A DNA stretch of 34,917 nt from Bryobacterales bacterium (GTDB lineage Bacteria > Acidobacteriota > Terriglobia > Bryobacterales > Bryobacteraceae): NCBI GenBank assembly GCA_003157745.1, contig PMKM01000132.1, forward strand, positions 1 through 34,917, in the 5' to 3' direction. Of this stretch, positions 1 through 9,966 are shown one piece after another; within the stretch, counting starts at the first letter, position 1, and every line of letters starts with the position of its first letter. The notes under the pieces were generated by a model. That model was not told the origin of the DNA. It worked only from the letters and a program-made list of their open reading frames with translations, and searched no databases. The position numbers and the translations under genes are program-made.

Positions 1-618
1 CACGAACCGGCCCAGGCCCGCGCTGGCGCCGAACAGCTCGGCCACCGTCAGCATGATGAAGGAGAATACAAGGCCCACGCTCATGCCCGAGAAAATGTGC
101 GGCAGCGCCGCAGGTAGCACGATGCGCCAGAGATACTCGAACCGTTTCAATTGCAGGATGCGGGCGTTGTCGCGATACCGCTGCGGCAGGTTGTGCGCGC
201 CGGTGGCAGAGCTCAGGAACACCGGCCAGAACGCGCCCACGAAAACCACGAAACCGGCCGCCGTGCGAAAGCCCGGCAGCAGCGCGATCGCGTAAGGAAT
301 ATAGACGGTGGGCGGAACCGGCGAAGCGATCCGCGAAAACAGCGAGAACATGCGGTTCAACACCGGCGTCGAGCCCACCAGAATGCCCCACACGATGGCC
401 GCCACCACTGCCAGAAGGTAGCCCGGCGCCAGAATGACGAACGACGATCCGGTGCCTTTGAACAGCTCCGGCAGCGAGGCCCATAGCGCCCGGGCCGTTA
501 CCAGCGGCGTGGGAAACAGATACTTACTCGAGAAATGCACGTACGTGCTCAGCCCATGCCAGATTGCCAGCAGGGCGAGCAGGAACAGCACGCCTTCCTT
601 GCCGCGCAGTATTCGCAT
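1..618 (-). CDS. ABC transporter permease, NitT/TauT family (partial, 3' end outside window)
   Basis: Inner-membrane permease of a binding-protein-dependent importer. Translating the minus strand from the ATG at 618 gives 206 open codons up to the window edge. They hold several hydrophobic segments, a leading transmembrane helix (residues about 8-25), and a C-terminal stretch with the layout of the ATPase-contacting loop of BPD_transp_1 permeases (RYRDNARIL, then LWRIVLPAALPHIFSGM). This loop pattern is typical of SsuC/TauC/NrtB-like proteins. The start codon follows the ATPase stop codon directly (stop 619-621), so the two genes are translationally coupled. Full family members have about 250-270 residues, so roughly 50 residues are missing. 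The substrate cannot be told from the permease. Confidence 0.9.
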   Translation of the reverse strand, partial: MRILRGKEGVLFLLALLAIWHGLSTYVHFSSKYLFPTPLVTARALWASLPELFKGTGSSFVILAPGYLLAVVAAIVWGILVGSTPVLNRMFSLFSRIASPVPPTVYIPYAIALLPGFRTAAGFVVFVGAFWPVFLSSATGAHNLPQRYRDNARILQLKRFEYLWRIVLPAALPHIFSGMSVGLVFSFIMLTVAELFGASAGLGRFV

Positions 619-1446
619 CTAGATGCCCTCCGCGTTTTCCACTTCCACCGAATCGATGCGCTGCAGCACGTCCAGGCGGAAGCGTTCTTCGATCCGCTCG
701 CAAACGGCGGCGAATTCGGGCGACGCGGCCAGCGTCCGGCGCTGGCGCGGGCGCGGGAACGGCACTGCCATTTCGTCGATGATGCGCCCCGGCGAGGAGC
801 CGAGCATTACCACGCGGTCGGCAAGATAGAGCGCCTCCTCGACATCGTGGGTGACGAACACCACCGTCTTGCGCGGCGTTGCGTTCGACCACACGTCGAG
901 CACCAGGTCCTGCAGTTTGGCGCGGTTGACCGGATCGAGCGCGCCAAACGGCTCGTCCATCAATAGGACCGGCGAGCCCAGCGCCAGCGTGCGCGCGATA
1001 GCGCCGCGCTGCTGCATTCCGCCCGAAAGTTCGAACGGGTGCTTGCGCCGCGCGTCGCTCAATCCCACCATGTCCAGATACTCGTCGGCCAGGTTTAGCC
1101 GCCACTTCCTGCCCATCTCCGGATGCGCCTTGGCCAGCGCCAGCGATACGTTCTGCGCCAGGTTCAGCCACGGGAACAGAGAGTAATCCTGGAAGACCAC
1201 GCCGCGCTCGAGCGACGGCCCGGAGATCGGCTGCCCCTTCCAGAACAGAGAACCGGCGCCCGGCTTCTCGAGCCCAGCCAGCAGCCGCAGCAGCGTGGTC
1301 TTGCCGCAGCCGCTCGGGCCGAGCAGGCACACGAACTCTCCTTCGCCGATCGATAGGTGAATATCGGTCAGCACGGGTGAGCCGTTGTATGCGAAACGCA
1401 AGGCGCTGGCTTCGAGTCCGGCCATTCCGGGGTCCCTGGCAAACAT
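619..1446 (-). CDS. ABC transporter ATP-binding protein, NitT/TauT family
   Basis: ATPase that powers the importer, 275 residues. All the nucleotide-binding motifs are present in order: Walker A GPSGCGKTT (about residues 43-51), Q-loop QDYSLFPW, signature LSGGMQQR, Walker B VLLMDEPFGALD, and switch His in FVTHDVEEA. The FPW after the Q-loop and the DEPFGALD form are common in SsuB/TauB/NrtD-type ATPases. The frame stays open further upstream, but that part is a shadow of the binding-protein gene. The ATG at 1446 lies two bases after that gene's stop, and an in-frame ATG at 1425 is the alternative start. Order is binding protein, ATPase, permease, all on the minus strand. Confidence 0.93.
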   Translation of the reverse strand: MFARDPGMAGLEASALRFAYNGSPVLTDIHLSIGEGEFVCLLGPSGCGKTTLLRLLAGLEKPGAGSLFWKGQPISGPSLERGVVFQDYSLFPWLNLAQNVSLALAKAHPEMGRKWRLNLADEYLDMVGLSDARRKHPFELSGGMQQRGAIARTLALGSPVLLMDEPFGALDPVNRAKLQDLVLDVWSNATPRKTVVFVTHDVEEALYLADRVVMLGSSPGRIIDEMAVPFPRPRQRRTLAASPEFAAVCERIEERFRLDVLQRIDSVEVENAEGI

Positions 1447-1448
1447 GG

Positions 1449-2552
1449 TCAATGGCAATCCGGCGCGGCCTTCTTCGCCGCGCTCGCCAGCACGATTCCC
1501 GGCTCGGCGTCTTTCGCCGACTTCACCGTGTTTCGCTCGGCAAAGGTCTTCAGCCGCTGCTGCCAGAACGGGTCCTTGGGACTCTCCGCAGCCAGGCTGC
1601 GCAGCGCCTTTTCGTAGAGGCTGGTGTCGATGAACTTCGTGATGTCGAGGTTCGATTCGACGAAATCGCTCTTGATCATCGTCTTCCAGAAGCGGACGAT
1701 GCCCAGCACGTTCGGGTCGGAGGCCTGGTCCAGGTAACCCTCGTAGTAGGCTTTCTGAATCAAGCCGCGGTCCAGCTTCAGGTACTTGCCGATGTCGTCG
1801 AGCGTCTTCTCGTGGCTGAAGTAGGCGAATTTCTCCGCCTTCAGGAACGCGCGAATGAAGTGCACCCACCGCTCCGGGTTGTCGCGAATCGAGATGGCGT
1901 TGACGGTCAGGCGGCAGCAGGGATGCCCCGGCTGCAGCGTCCGGCTGCGGATCACCACCTTTAGCCCTTGCGCCTCGGCGGTCACATCGTGCGGCCCCCA
2001 GATGACGCCCGCGTCCACCTCCCCGGACTTGACGGCTTCGAGCACCGCCGGGGGCGACTTCAACTCGAAGATCTGCAGATCGGTCTTCCAGTTGATGCCA
2101 GCCTCTTCGAGCGCGCCACGCAGTACGGCATCCCCGGTGGCCAGGCGAATTGTGGCCACCTTCTTTCCCCTCAGATTGGCGATAGTCTTGATAGACGCGA
2201 CGTGATCCGGTCTCACAACGATAGCCGCGTCTTCTCCCATCACGCCGCCGATGATGCGGATATCCGCCCCCTTGGAAATGTGAACCAGCGGAGCGGTAGT
2301 GCCGAACGCTCCCAGGTCGAGTTTCCCGGCGCGCAGCGCCGCCAGGCCGTCGGCGGAGTTAGCGAACTCGATCAGATCGACATCGAGCCCTTCCTGCTTG
2401 AAGAACCCTTCCTCCTTGGCGACGAAGAACTTGGCGTGCCCCGTCACCGGAAGATGGCCTACCTTGAGTGATTCTGCGGCCCCGACTCGAACCGTGGTCA
2501 GCGTCGAGGCAAGTAATCCGGCAAGTAAGTAAGTGCGAATACCGTATCTCAT
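1449..2552 (-). CDS. ABC transporter substrate-binding protein, NitT/TauT (SsuA/THI5-like) family
   Basis: Periplasmic binding protein of 367 residues. A Sec signal peptide is visible (MRYGIRTYLLAGLLAS..., likely cut after VGAA); there is no lipobox Cys. The mature N terminus (LKVGHLPVTGHAKFFVAKEEGFF, discussed here only by its pattern) has the G-H-x-P...A...A-x-E-x-G-F-F signature of the NMT1/SsuA family. It is followed by a D-L-G-A-F-G-T block that contacts ligand in relatives. The start at 2552 is chosen because AAGGAGAG sits just upstream. An in-frame ATG at 2615 would put 21 unrelated residues before the signal peptide. Possible ligands are sulfonates, nitrate, taurine or pyrimidine precursors; the sequence alone does not decide. 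Confidence 0.92.
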   Translation of the reverse strand: MRYGIRTYLLAGLLASTLTTVRVGAAESLKVGHLPVTGHAKFFVAKEEGFFKQEGLDVDLIEFANSADGLAALRAGKLDLGAFGTTAPLVHISKGADIRIIGGVMGEDAAIVVRPDHVASIKTIANLRGKKVATIRLATGDAVLRGALEEAGINWKTDLQIFELKSPPAVLEAVKSGEVDAGVIWGPHDVTAEAQGLKVVIRSRTLQPGHPCCRLTVNAISIRDNPERWVHFIRAFLKAEKFAYFSHEKTLDDIGKYLKLDRGLIQKAYYEGYLDQASDPNVLGIVRFWKTMIKSDFVESNLDITKFIDTSLYEKALRSLAAESPKDPFWQQRLKTFAERNTVKSAKDAEPGIVLASAAKKAAPDCH

Positions 2553-2571
2553 GATTGGTCTCTCCTTCGAG

Positions 2572-4122
2572 TTAGGGCAGTGTGAAGCGCACCGAGGTGA
2601 ATACCATGTGGGCATGCGCGGTGGAAGGACTTCCGGCCGCTTCCCACCAGGGCGCCCTGGTCAGGTACGAATACTGCGTGACTAACTGCAGCGCACCATA
2701 GTTCGGGTTCTTCCAGAAGGTGCGGATGTAGCCGAACGTTGCCTCCTGGATCTGGCGGTTTGCCGCGTTCGACGATCCCGGGAACCCGAAGCCGAGATAG
2801 TTGCCCGGCGAAACGAGTGTGTAGTTGCGGCGGAAATAGTCGCCGCCGTAGTAAGCGTAGATCTGCGATTTCGGATCCGGCGCGTACTCGAACCCGGCGA
2901 TGCCGGAAAGCGCGTGCACCGGGGAAATCGAGCCGTCCGGGCCCACCGTCAGGTCCGGCGCGAGCCCGAGGATGTAGCGGCCTCCGCCGCTGCTCACGAA
3001 CGCGGTTTCGACGATACGGAAGTTCTTGAATATCTCCAGGCTGCTGTTGAACGATCCGCCGAATCCCTGGGCATTGTAATGAACCCCGGCGGCCGGAGAA
3101 GTGCGGAAGTGGCGCCAAAGACCGGCGGCCTCCACGTGAAACGCCTTACCGCCGACTTTGGTGTCATAGGCGGCCTTGGCGATGAAGTCCGGCGCCACGT
3201 TCGGCGTCGAGGTGGCGCTGCCGTTCGAGACCTGCGAGGCGGCGAACGCCGGAACCGTCGCGGCCGTGGTCACGAACTGCTCCGGGTTCTCAATCGAAGC
3301 GGCGATGGACCACTTCTTGTCCGGGTGAAACACCAGGCGAAGCTGCCCCTGGCGCGCCCAGGGCAGGCCGACCAGGTAGTTGGAATCCTGCTCCAGCCCG
3401 ATGAACAGGTCCGCCGGAACCGAACTGGCGCCCACGCGATTCGGCGTCAGAAGAGTCCAGCCCTGTCCGCCCAGCACTTCCCAGCGGCCCTTTTGCACGT
3501 TGACCCAGTACTGCCGCATGCGCAGCGTGTTGCTGTTGCTCGTGACGTAACCGCCGGTCGGCTGGGTGCCCCAGAAGTCCGCTTCCACGTAGCCCGTCAG
3601 GAGGACATTCTTGGTCGGGCTTTCGGTGACCTTCAATGAGATGCGCGAGTTCTGCGCGCTGGATCGGATTTCGGTCAGCCGCCCCGCGCCGGTGTTGCGG
3701 AACGGGATCGCTCCGAACGACGTGGCGATGCCGCTGCCCACATTCGTCGAGCGCCATACGGTCGCGAAATCGACGAACCCGCCGGGTGCGAAATCGGCGC
3801 CGCCGATGTGGAAAGCGAGCGGCGAGAAAGCGCGTCCCTTGTTGTCCACCTGCGCCGTGCCGGCGGGCGCCGGAGTTGCCACGCCGGGTGCCGGCTGGGC
3901 CGTCGCGGCGGGCGCGGATGCCAGTTGATCGAGCAGTTTCTGCTGCCTGTCGAGCGCCTGCTGGGCTGTCTCGAGCGCCTTGCGCTGCTCGTCCAGTTGT
4001 TTTTGCTGCGCGGCGATCTGCTCGCGCAGTTTGCCGATCTCATCGGGAGCCTGCGCCAGAACCAACGTCGGAAGCAGGATTGCGGACAGAAGGAGGAGTC
4101 GTGATGTCGTCATGAATGCCAT
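2572..4122 (-). CDS. Outer-membrane porin, DcaP-like, with N-terminal coiled coil
   Basis: Predicted outer-membrane channel, 516 residues. It has a signal peptide (residues 1 to about 24, ending LVLAQA). Next is a Gln/Lys-rich heptad region at about residues 28-68 (EQIAAQQKQLDEQRKAL) expected to form a coiled coil, then an Ala/Pro linker. The rest has alternating hydrophobic and aromatic strands ending in a terminal Phe-x-x-Pro beta strand (SVRFTLP). DcaP-type trimeric porins share the coiled-coil-plus-barrel layout. The ATG at 4122 follows CAGGAAA; a second ATG at 4113 is possible. It ends 19 bases before the ABC binding protein starts, so porin and importer probably form one operon that carries one solute across both membranes. 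Confidence 0.83.
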   Translation of the reverse strand: MAFMTTSRLLLLSAILLPTLVLAQAPDEIGKLREQIAAQQKQLDEQRKALETAQQALDRQQKLLDQLASAPAATAQPAPGVATPAPAGTAQVDNKGRAFSPLAFHIGGADFAPGGFVDFATVWRSTNVGSGIATSFGAIPFRNTGAGRLTEIRSSAQNSRISLKVTESPTKNVLLTGYVEADFWGTQPTGGYVTSNSNTLRMRQYWVNVQKGRWEVLGGQGWTLLTPNRVGASSVPADLFIGLEQDSNYLVGLPWARQGQLRLVFHPDKKWSIAASIENPEQFVTTAATVPAFAASQVSNGSATSTPNVAPDFIAKAAYDTKVGGKAFHVEAAGLWRHFRTSPAAGVHYNAQGFGGSFNSSLEIFKNFRIVETAFVSSGGGRYILGLAPDLTVGPDGSISPVHALSGIAGFEYAPDPKSQIYAYYGGDYFRRNYTLVSPGNYLGFGFPGSSNAANRQIQEATFGYIRTFWKNPNYGALQLVTQYSYLTRAPWWEAAGSPSTAHAHMVFTSVRFTLP

Positions 4123-4152
4123 GCGTTTTCCTGTTTGGATGAATCTCTATCG

Positions 4153-4181
4153 ATGATAGGACGATTCTCCGTGTGAAGCAA
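4153..4181 (-). promoter_or_regulatory. Promoter for the porin-ABC operon
   Basis: On the minus strand, TTGCTT (4181-4176) and TATCAT (4158-4153) are separated by 17 bases. This is a fair sigma-70 match, about 30 bases upstream of the porin start codon at 4122. Confidence 0.5.
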
Positions 4182-4401
4182 GACAAACAGACCAATTTAT
4201 CCTGTTATCGCCCACAACTAACTGATTTTATTGTGTAAAAAAATATACCCATAGCTTATCTAGATGGGTGCCATGAAATCTAAAACTTCCCCTATCGACA
4301 ATCCATTACGGTAGTACTGGAGCCGGTTGGGCGCACTCAGGAAATGGCCGCGCCAGCAGCGGGCAGCCACGGGCCGTTCCTGTCATGCTGCAAATATCCA
4401 C

Positions 4402-4430
4402 TTGACCTATGGGTTTAATCTAGATATACT
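4402..4430 (+). promoter_or_regulatory. Promoter for the lysozyme-fold gene
   Basis: TTGACC (4402-4407), a 17-base spacer, then TATACT (4425-4430): a strong sigma-70 match. The coding start is at 4594, leaving a leader of about 155 bases. Confidence 0.6.
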
Positions 4431-4593
4431 CGATCTATTATGGTGGCTTTGACCCATAACCTCTTCTCGCTGACCTGCCTTTCCGCGTGCCGCTGTTGTC
4501 GAATCACGCGCCGACCAGGACAGTGAGCGCAACTCCGGACCACACCACGCTGGCACGGATGTGCGCGGACCGGCCCAAGAGAGGAGAACCAAG

Positions 4594-5604
4594 ATGGCAT
4601 TACTTTCGAGATCCGAGATATCCCCTTCCGTCTTCTACGACGGCGCGGCGTTTGAAATTGACGCAGCCACCAAGCCCGGCGGATACCATATTGGAGGAGA
4701 AGGTTCCTTGCCACCACCTGCGGCAGTTTCAAAGTCCGCTGCTGAAGTCAGCAGACGGGGTTTGCCCGAGGAACTTCGATGGTACCTCGCGAATCTTCGG
4801 AAAGCCTACCCGAAGCTGGACCCGCACTCGTTGCAGAATATGGCCGCGATTTCCTCGTCGGCCTTGGGCAGTTTTAATCGCGCGGCCCGGGTCACCGTTT
4901 CCCCGATGTTCGGCGAGTTCCATCCACCGTCCTTGGGGTACAATCGAGCCTATTTCCAGGACGTCTCCGAAGTGCTGGAGGGAAGGTTCACCACCCTGTA
5001 TATGTGTGGCAGGAATAACGTCACCATAGGCGTTGGTTGTAATCTCGATCTGAACGGGCCAGGCACGGGACTTGCCGAGGCCCAGAAGCTGGCCTTTTAC
5101 CCCAGCAAGAACCACAAAGATCCCGACCCCGGCAGCAAGCCGGTAGATGCCCGCGCGATTGAAGCCGAGTACAACACGGTGAGGATGTTGAATGGCAAGA
5201 CAACGAGCGCTGACAGGCAGGCGCAGTTCCTCAATCTGGCCGTCCGCCAGGATGCGGTCGATGAATTGTTTCAGACGCGGCTGAAGGATCGTAGTGAGAA
5301 ACTGCTGCGGGACACGATCTATCGGGCGCAGTGGAGGTTCTTTCCCAGTTCCGCCAAGATGGCGCTGCTGAGCATCTCGTGGGCCAAGTGGCTGCCGTCG
5401 GACGCCATTCATCAAGCGGTCAAGCAGTTCGATTTCCTTGCCGCCTCAAAGGCGATTCAGTACCCCTCTGTGGTGTCCAGCGCATACGACAACCTGCAAT
5501 TGAGGGGTGCCTGGCAGAAAATCCTCTTTGAGTACGCCTTCGCCGAGATCTATCCCTGGACGGGCCCGGCTCCATCCGATCCGGGCTATCGGCGAAACGC
5601 CTGA
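4594..5604 (+). CDS. Lysozyme-like (T4-type fold) domain protein with altered active-site residues
   Basis: A 336-residue protein whose middle resembles T4-type muramidases. Glu129-Gly is followed by LY (135-136) and then the hallmark TIGVG at 144-148. Counted from T4 lysozyme, Glu129 matches catalytic Glu11, Cys138 falls at Asp20, Thr144 matches Thr26, and Cys149 falls at His31. The first 125 residues are unrecognised and begin without a signal peptide. After the core comes a helical region containing SAKMALLSISWA, like the second lobe of such enzymes. The ATG at 4594 follows AGAGGAGAACCAAG; a GTG at 4561 is an unsupported earlier start. It may be a peptidoglycan hydrolase, or a glycosidase-fold protein with another role. 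It stands alone with its own promoter, with no phage genes nearby. Confidence 0.6.
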   Translation: MALLSRSEISPSVFYDGAAFEIDAATKPGGYHIGGEGSLPPPAAVSKSAAEVSRRGLPEELRWYLANLRKAYPKLDPHSLQNMAAISSSALGSFNRAARVTVSPMFGEFHPPSLGYNRAYFQDVSEVLEGRFTTLYMCGRNNVTIGVGCNLDLNGPGTGLAEAQKLAFYPSKNHKDPDPGSKPVDARAIEAEYNTVRMLNGKTTSADRQAQFLNLAVRQDAVDELFQTRLKDRSEKLLRDTIYRAQWRFFPSSAKMALLSISWAKWLPSDAIHQAVKQFDFLAASKAIQYPSVVSSAYDNLQLRGAWQKILFEYAFAEIYPWTGPAPSDPGYRRNA

Positions 5605-5692
5605 CGTGCGCTGCACGAGGGGCATGCCCGGAGGGACCGCTTAGATCGTAGTGCGGGTCTCGCCGAACGGTAGCGGTCCGCAGTCCAATCGC

Positions 5693-6475
5693 TCAGAAAA
5701 TGTTCTTGACGATTCGAAAGCGGTCGTTCACGGACCTGCGGGTGAGGAGGTAGGCTGCGATAGTGGGCTTCGGCCCGTAGAGGGTGTCGGCTGGGCCCCA
5801 CGAAGCCTCGATCATGATGTCGTCCCAGCCGTCCCCGACAAAATCCCCCATCGCAGAAACGATGTAGGCGTCGGCATCGGCCAGTCCCGTTCCGTGGGAC
5901 GGGACGTAGATAGTCTGCCTGTCGAGCCCGAAGCCGTGATTGATCTGTGCTCGATTGGTGCCCCTCCAGTACCCACTAAGGCTCAGACCCTTATTGCCGG
6001 CTTCCACGGCTGCGAGGTGCGACGCCTCGCTTTCGGCAGCATAGATGCCGGCCGGCAGCAACGAGAAGACGGCGCGAGTCCAAGTGATGTTCCGGATTGC
6101 GGAGCGGCGCGCTGGGATTGCGTGGCCTAGCTCCCTAACTTCGGCACACCAGGCTGCAAGGGCTCCGCGCGTTCCGAATCGATTCGGCGACTGATAATCG
6201 TTGGGATTGATCAGAGCCAGCAGTTCATTGCAATTATGCACGTCAGGCTGGGCCGAGGCGTTAGCGGCCTCAGGGTCGGGCCGCAGATCGTCCAGTTCGA
6301 CGCCGGCGAACGGTCGTGCAAGGCGCGCCTCCACATCCTCGGGCTTGGTGTTGTGAGGGTCGTAGCGCCACCACACCGGATACGGCTTGGAAGCGCTGGC
6401 GGTCTTTTGCGGCGGCTTCGGCTGAGCCACCGCGAAGCTAGCTGACAGAAACAGCAGCACAAGGATGGGGCGCAT
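5693..6475 (-). CDS. Secreted hypothetical protein with an FG-GAP-like motif
   Basis: A 260-residue protein with a clear signal peptide (MRPILVLLFLSASFAVAQ). The N-terminal half is not recognised and contains a Trp pair (PVWWRYDP). Near the C terminus, GDFVGDGWDDIMIEASWG has the G-D-x-x-G-D-G-x-D-D-I pattern of FG-GAP/VCBS calcium-binding repeats. Only one clear copy is seen, so this is not a full beta-propeller. It is convergent with the lysozyme-fold gene, 88 bases apart, and probably monocistronic. An exported cell-surface or secreted role is likely; no enzymatic function can be assigned. Confidence 0.6.
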   Translation of the reverse strand: MRPILVLLFLSASFAVAQPKPPQKTASASKPYPVWWRYDPHNTKPEDVEARLARPFAGVELDDLRPDPEAANASAQPDVHNCNELLALINPNDYQSPNRFGTRGALAAWCAEVRELGHAIPARRSAIRNITWTRAVFSLLPAGIYAAESEASHLAAVEAGNKGLSLSGYWRGTNRAQINHGFGLDRQTIYVPSHGTGLADADAYIVSAMGDFVGDGWDDIMIEASWGPADTLYGPKPTIAAYLLTRRSVNDRFRIVKNIF

Positions 6476-6628
6476 GTCATGTCAAGTGTAACGCAGCAGT
6501 CTAGGCGTCGGTTAGGCTCGGCTCGCTCCTGGATGGAGTCGAGAAGAGACGCAGCGATAGGGGAGGGGGCGACCTGCGCCGCAGTCCGTTGAACCGCCGC
6601 ACGGATCGCCCCTGGCGGGCCTCGCGGC

Positions 6629-8113
<1,485 letters not shown>

Positions 8114-8260
8114 GTGTCCTCCAGATTGTCTGATCCGATGTGCGCCGCTTGACGGGTAAGTGCGCCTCGCAAGTGGCCTCACTACCGTCAGACGTGCGCC
8201 CGTCGAAAAGGTCACGCCGGGCGCACGCACCGCAATTCCAGGCGATACACTGAGTGGCTG

Positions 8261-9448
8261 ATGAGTAACCCACTCGCATATTTGCACGATCAACTCGAAC
8301 AATGGAAACGCGACGGCACTTACCAGCGTCTACGCGTCCTCGAATCGGCCAGCGCGGCGGAATCCCGCTTCGACGGCAAGAACGTCATCAACCTGGCGTC
8401 GAACAATTACCTCGGCCTCACCACGCACCCGAAGCTCTGCGCGGCGGCCATCGCCGCGGTGAACCGCTACGGCGCGGGCTCGGGCGCGGTGCGCACGATA
8501 TCCGGTACCATGTCGCTGCACCTCGATCTGGAGCGGCGCATCGCCACGTTCAAGAGGGTGGAAGCCTGCGTCGTATTTCAATCCGGCTTCGCCGCGAACG
8601 CGGGCACCGTGTCGGCGATCCTGGGGCCGGACGACCACATCGTCTCCGACGAGCTGAATCACGCCAGCATCATCGACGGCTGCCGGCTTTCGCGGGCCAA
8701 AATTCACGTCTTCGCGCACAAGGACGTGGCCGCCGCGGAGCGAATTCTGGCTTCGCTCGCGGGCGCCGGCGGCAAGAAGTTGCTGATTTCGGACGGCGTC
8801 TTTTCGATGGATGGCGACATAGGGCCGTTGCCCGGGCTGGTCGAGGCGGCGGAAAAGCACGGCGCCATCATGATGGTGGACGACGCGCACGCTTCCGGCG
8901 TGCTGGGGCGCAACGGGCGCGGCACGGTCGACCATTTCGGCCTACACGGGAGGGTGCACATTCAGGTGGGGACGCTGTCGAAAGCCATCGGCGTGCTGGG
9001 CGGCTACGTTTGCGGCAGCCGCGATCTGATCGAATTTCTCTATCACCGCGCGCGGCCGTTTCTGTTTTCGACCTCGCACCCGCCCGCCGTGGCCGCCGCC
9101 TGCCTGGCCGCGTTCGATGTGCTGGAGGAAGAGCCGGAACGCATCGAGGCGCTGTGGACCAACGCGCGCTACTTGAAACAGGGACTCGCGTCGGCGGGCT
9201 TCGATACAGGGATCAGCGAGACGCCCATCACGCCGGTGATGGTCGGCGATGCGGCGCTGGCGCACCGCTTCTCGCGGGAGCTATTCGAGGAGGGCGTGTT
9301 GGCCACCGGCATCGGTTTCCCCACCGTGGCGCAGGGCAAGGCGCGCGTGCGAACCATCGTCGCGGCGACGCACACGCGCGGGGAACTGGACCGCGCGCTC
9401 GAGATTTTCTCGAGGGTCGGAAAGCGGCTGGAGATACTGCGCGGCTAA
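8261..9448 (+). CDS. kbl: Kbl/BioF-family PLP enzyme (glycine C-acetyltransferase-like)
   Basis: Alpha-oxoamine synthase of 395 residues. The family joins an amino acid to an acyl-CoA using pyridoxal phosphate. Visible hallmarks are ASNNYLGL (47-54), [13 protein letters not shown] (71-83), [12 protein letters not shown] (129-140), [11 protein letters not shown] (206-216) and the PLP Schiff-base Lys241 in GTLSKAIG. The substrate preference among 2-amino-3-ketobutyrate CoA ligase, 8-amino-7-oxononanoate synthase and related enzymes cannot be settled by eye; the N terminus and the VRTISGT form favour the Kbl type. No threonine dehydrogenase or biotin gene is adjacent. Its stop overlaps the stop of the convergent HNH gene by four bases. 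Confidence 0.88.
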   Translation: MSNPLAYLHDQLEQWKRDGTYQRLRVLESASAAESRFDGKNVINLASNNYLGLTTHPKLCAAAIAAVNRYGAGSGAVRTISGTMSLHLDLERRIATFKRVEACVVFQSGFAANAGTVSAILGPDDHIVSDELNHASIIDGCRLSRAKIHVFAHKDVAAAERILASLAGAGGKKLLISDGVFSMDGDIGPLPGLVEAAEKHGAIMMVDDAHASGVLGRNGRGTVDHFGLHGRVHIQVGTLSKAIGVLGGYVCGSRDLIEFLYHRARPFLFSTSHPPAVAAACLAAFDVLEEEPERIEALWTNARYLKQGLASAGFDTGISETPITPVMVGDAALAHRFSRELFEEGVLATGIGFPTVAQGKARVRTIVAATHTRGELDRALEIFSRVGKRLEILRG

Positions 9449-9966
9449 TAGAACAGGTACTTCCGCCACTGCGCGTCGCTCTTGCCGAGCATACGCATGA
9501 GGTTGCGGCTGGTGTGCAGGCTAAACGGACGCGGCTGCCGCGCGAGGCGCATGCCGGCTTCCTCCGGCGTGCGGCAGCCCTTGCGATTGTTGCAGCGATG
9601 GCAACAGGCCACCAGGTTTTCCCAAGCCGATTCGCCCGCGCGCGAACGCGGGATCACGTGGTCCAAGGTCAGTTCGCCCGAAGGCAGCGTGCGATGGCAA
9701 TACTGGCAGGTGTAGCGATCGCGCATCAGGATGTTCTTGCGCGAGAGAGCGCGCGTCTGATGCGGGATGCGGCGGTATTCGAGCAGGCGGATCACCGATG
9801 GCAGGCGTATCGCCGCGCGGGCCGAGTGGATCGCGTTGGCCGATTCCTCTTCCGCCGATGCGACGCCCTTCAGCACCAGCACCAGGGCGCGTCGCGCGCC
9901 GCAAATGTTGATTGGCTCATAGCTGGCGTTGAGCACCAGAACGGGCTTCTGCAGTCGATCGGCCAT
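9445..9966 (-). CDS. HNH endonuclease family protein
   Basis: A 173-residue protein with a full HNH core: the first CxxC in CQYCH, then LDHVIPRS (the D-H pair), [11 protein letters not shown] (Asn and second CxxC) and a final N-x-K-G. This layout binds Zn and a catalytic metal. The preceding part ([15 protein letters not shown]) is characteristic of a widespread chromosomal HNH group of unknown role, often annotated simply as HNH endonuclease, rather than homing or restriction enzymes. Its ATG follows the ComF stop directly, with GGAGGG inside the end of comF as ribosome site, so the pair is co-translated. The shared link to a DNA-uptake-type protein hints at DNA metabolism (inference). Confidence 0.9.
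   Translation of the reverse strand: MADRLQKPVLVLNASYEPINICGARRALVLVLKGVASAEEESANAIHSARAAIRLPSVIRLLEYRRIPHQTRALSRKNILMRDRYTCQYCHRTLPSGELTLDHVIPRSRAGESAWENLVACCHRCNNRKGCRTPEEAGMRLARQPRPFSLHTSRNLMRMLGKSDAQWRKYLFY

Larger units (their letters stand above)
4123..4593. other. Divergent intergenic region with repeated ATGGGT half-sites
   Basis: This 471-base spacer separates the porin operon (-) from the lysozyme-fold gene (+). It is more AT-rich than its surroundings between about 4190 and 4320. It carries four copies of the hexamer ATGGGT or its complement: 4247-4252, 4264-4269, 4409-4414 and 4452-4457. Two of them also share an ATCTAGAT core nearby. One copy overlaps the -35 element of the plus-strand promoter, as an operator would. 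No coding frame or known riboswitch fold was recognised. Confidence 0.5.

Noticed and set aside
1447-1869. Longer N terminus for the ABC ATPase (open frame up to 1869)
   Set aside because: It overlaps the binding-protein gene in another frame, is Arg/Glu-rich and lacks family sequence; the ATG at 1446 fits the operon.
4123-4593. Riboswitch or sulfonate-responsive leader
   Set aside because: No recognised aptamer fold; only short repeated half-sites and promoter elements were seen.
5634-5679. GGACCGC/GCGGTCC inverted repeat as shared terminator
   Set aside because: A seven-pair stem with a loop over 30 bases is too weak.
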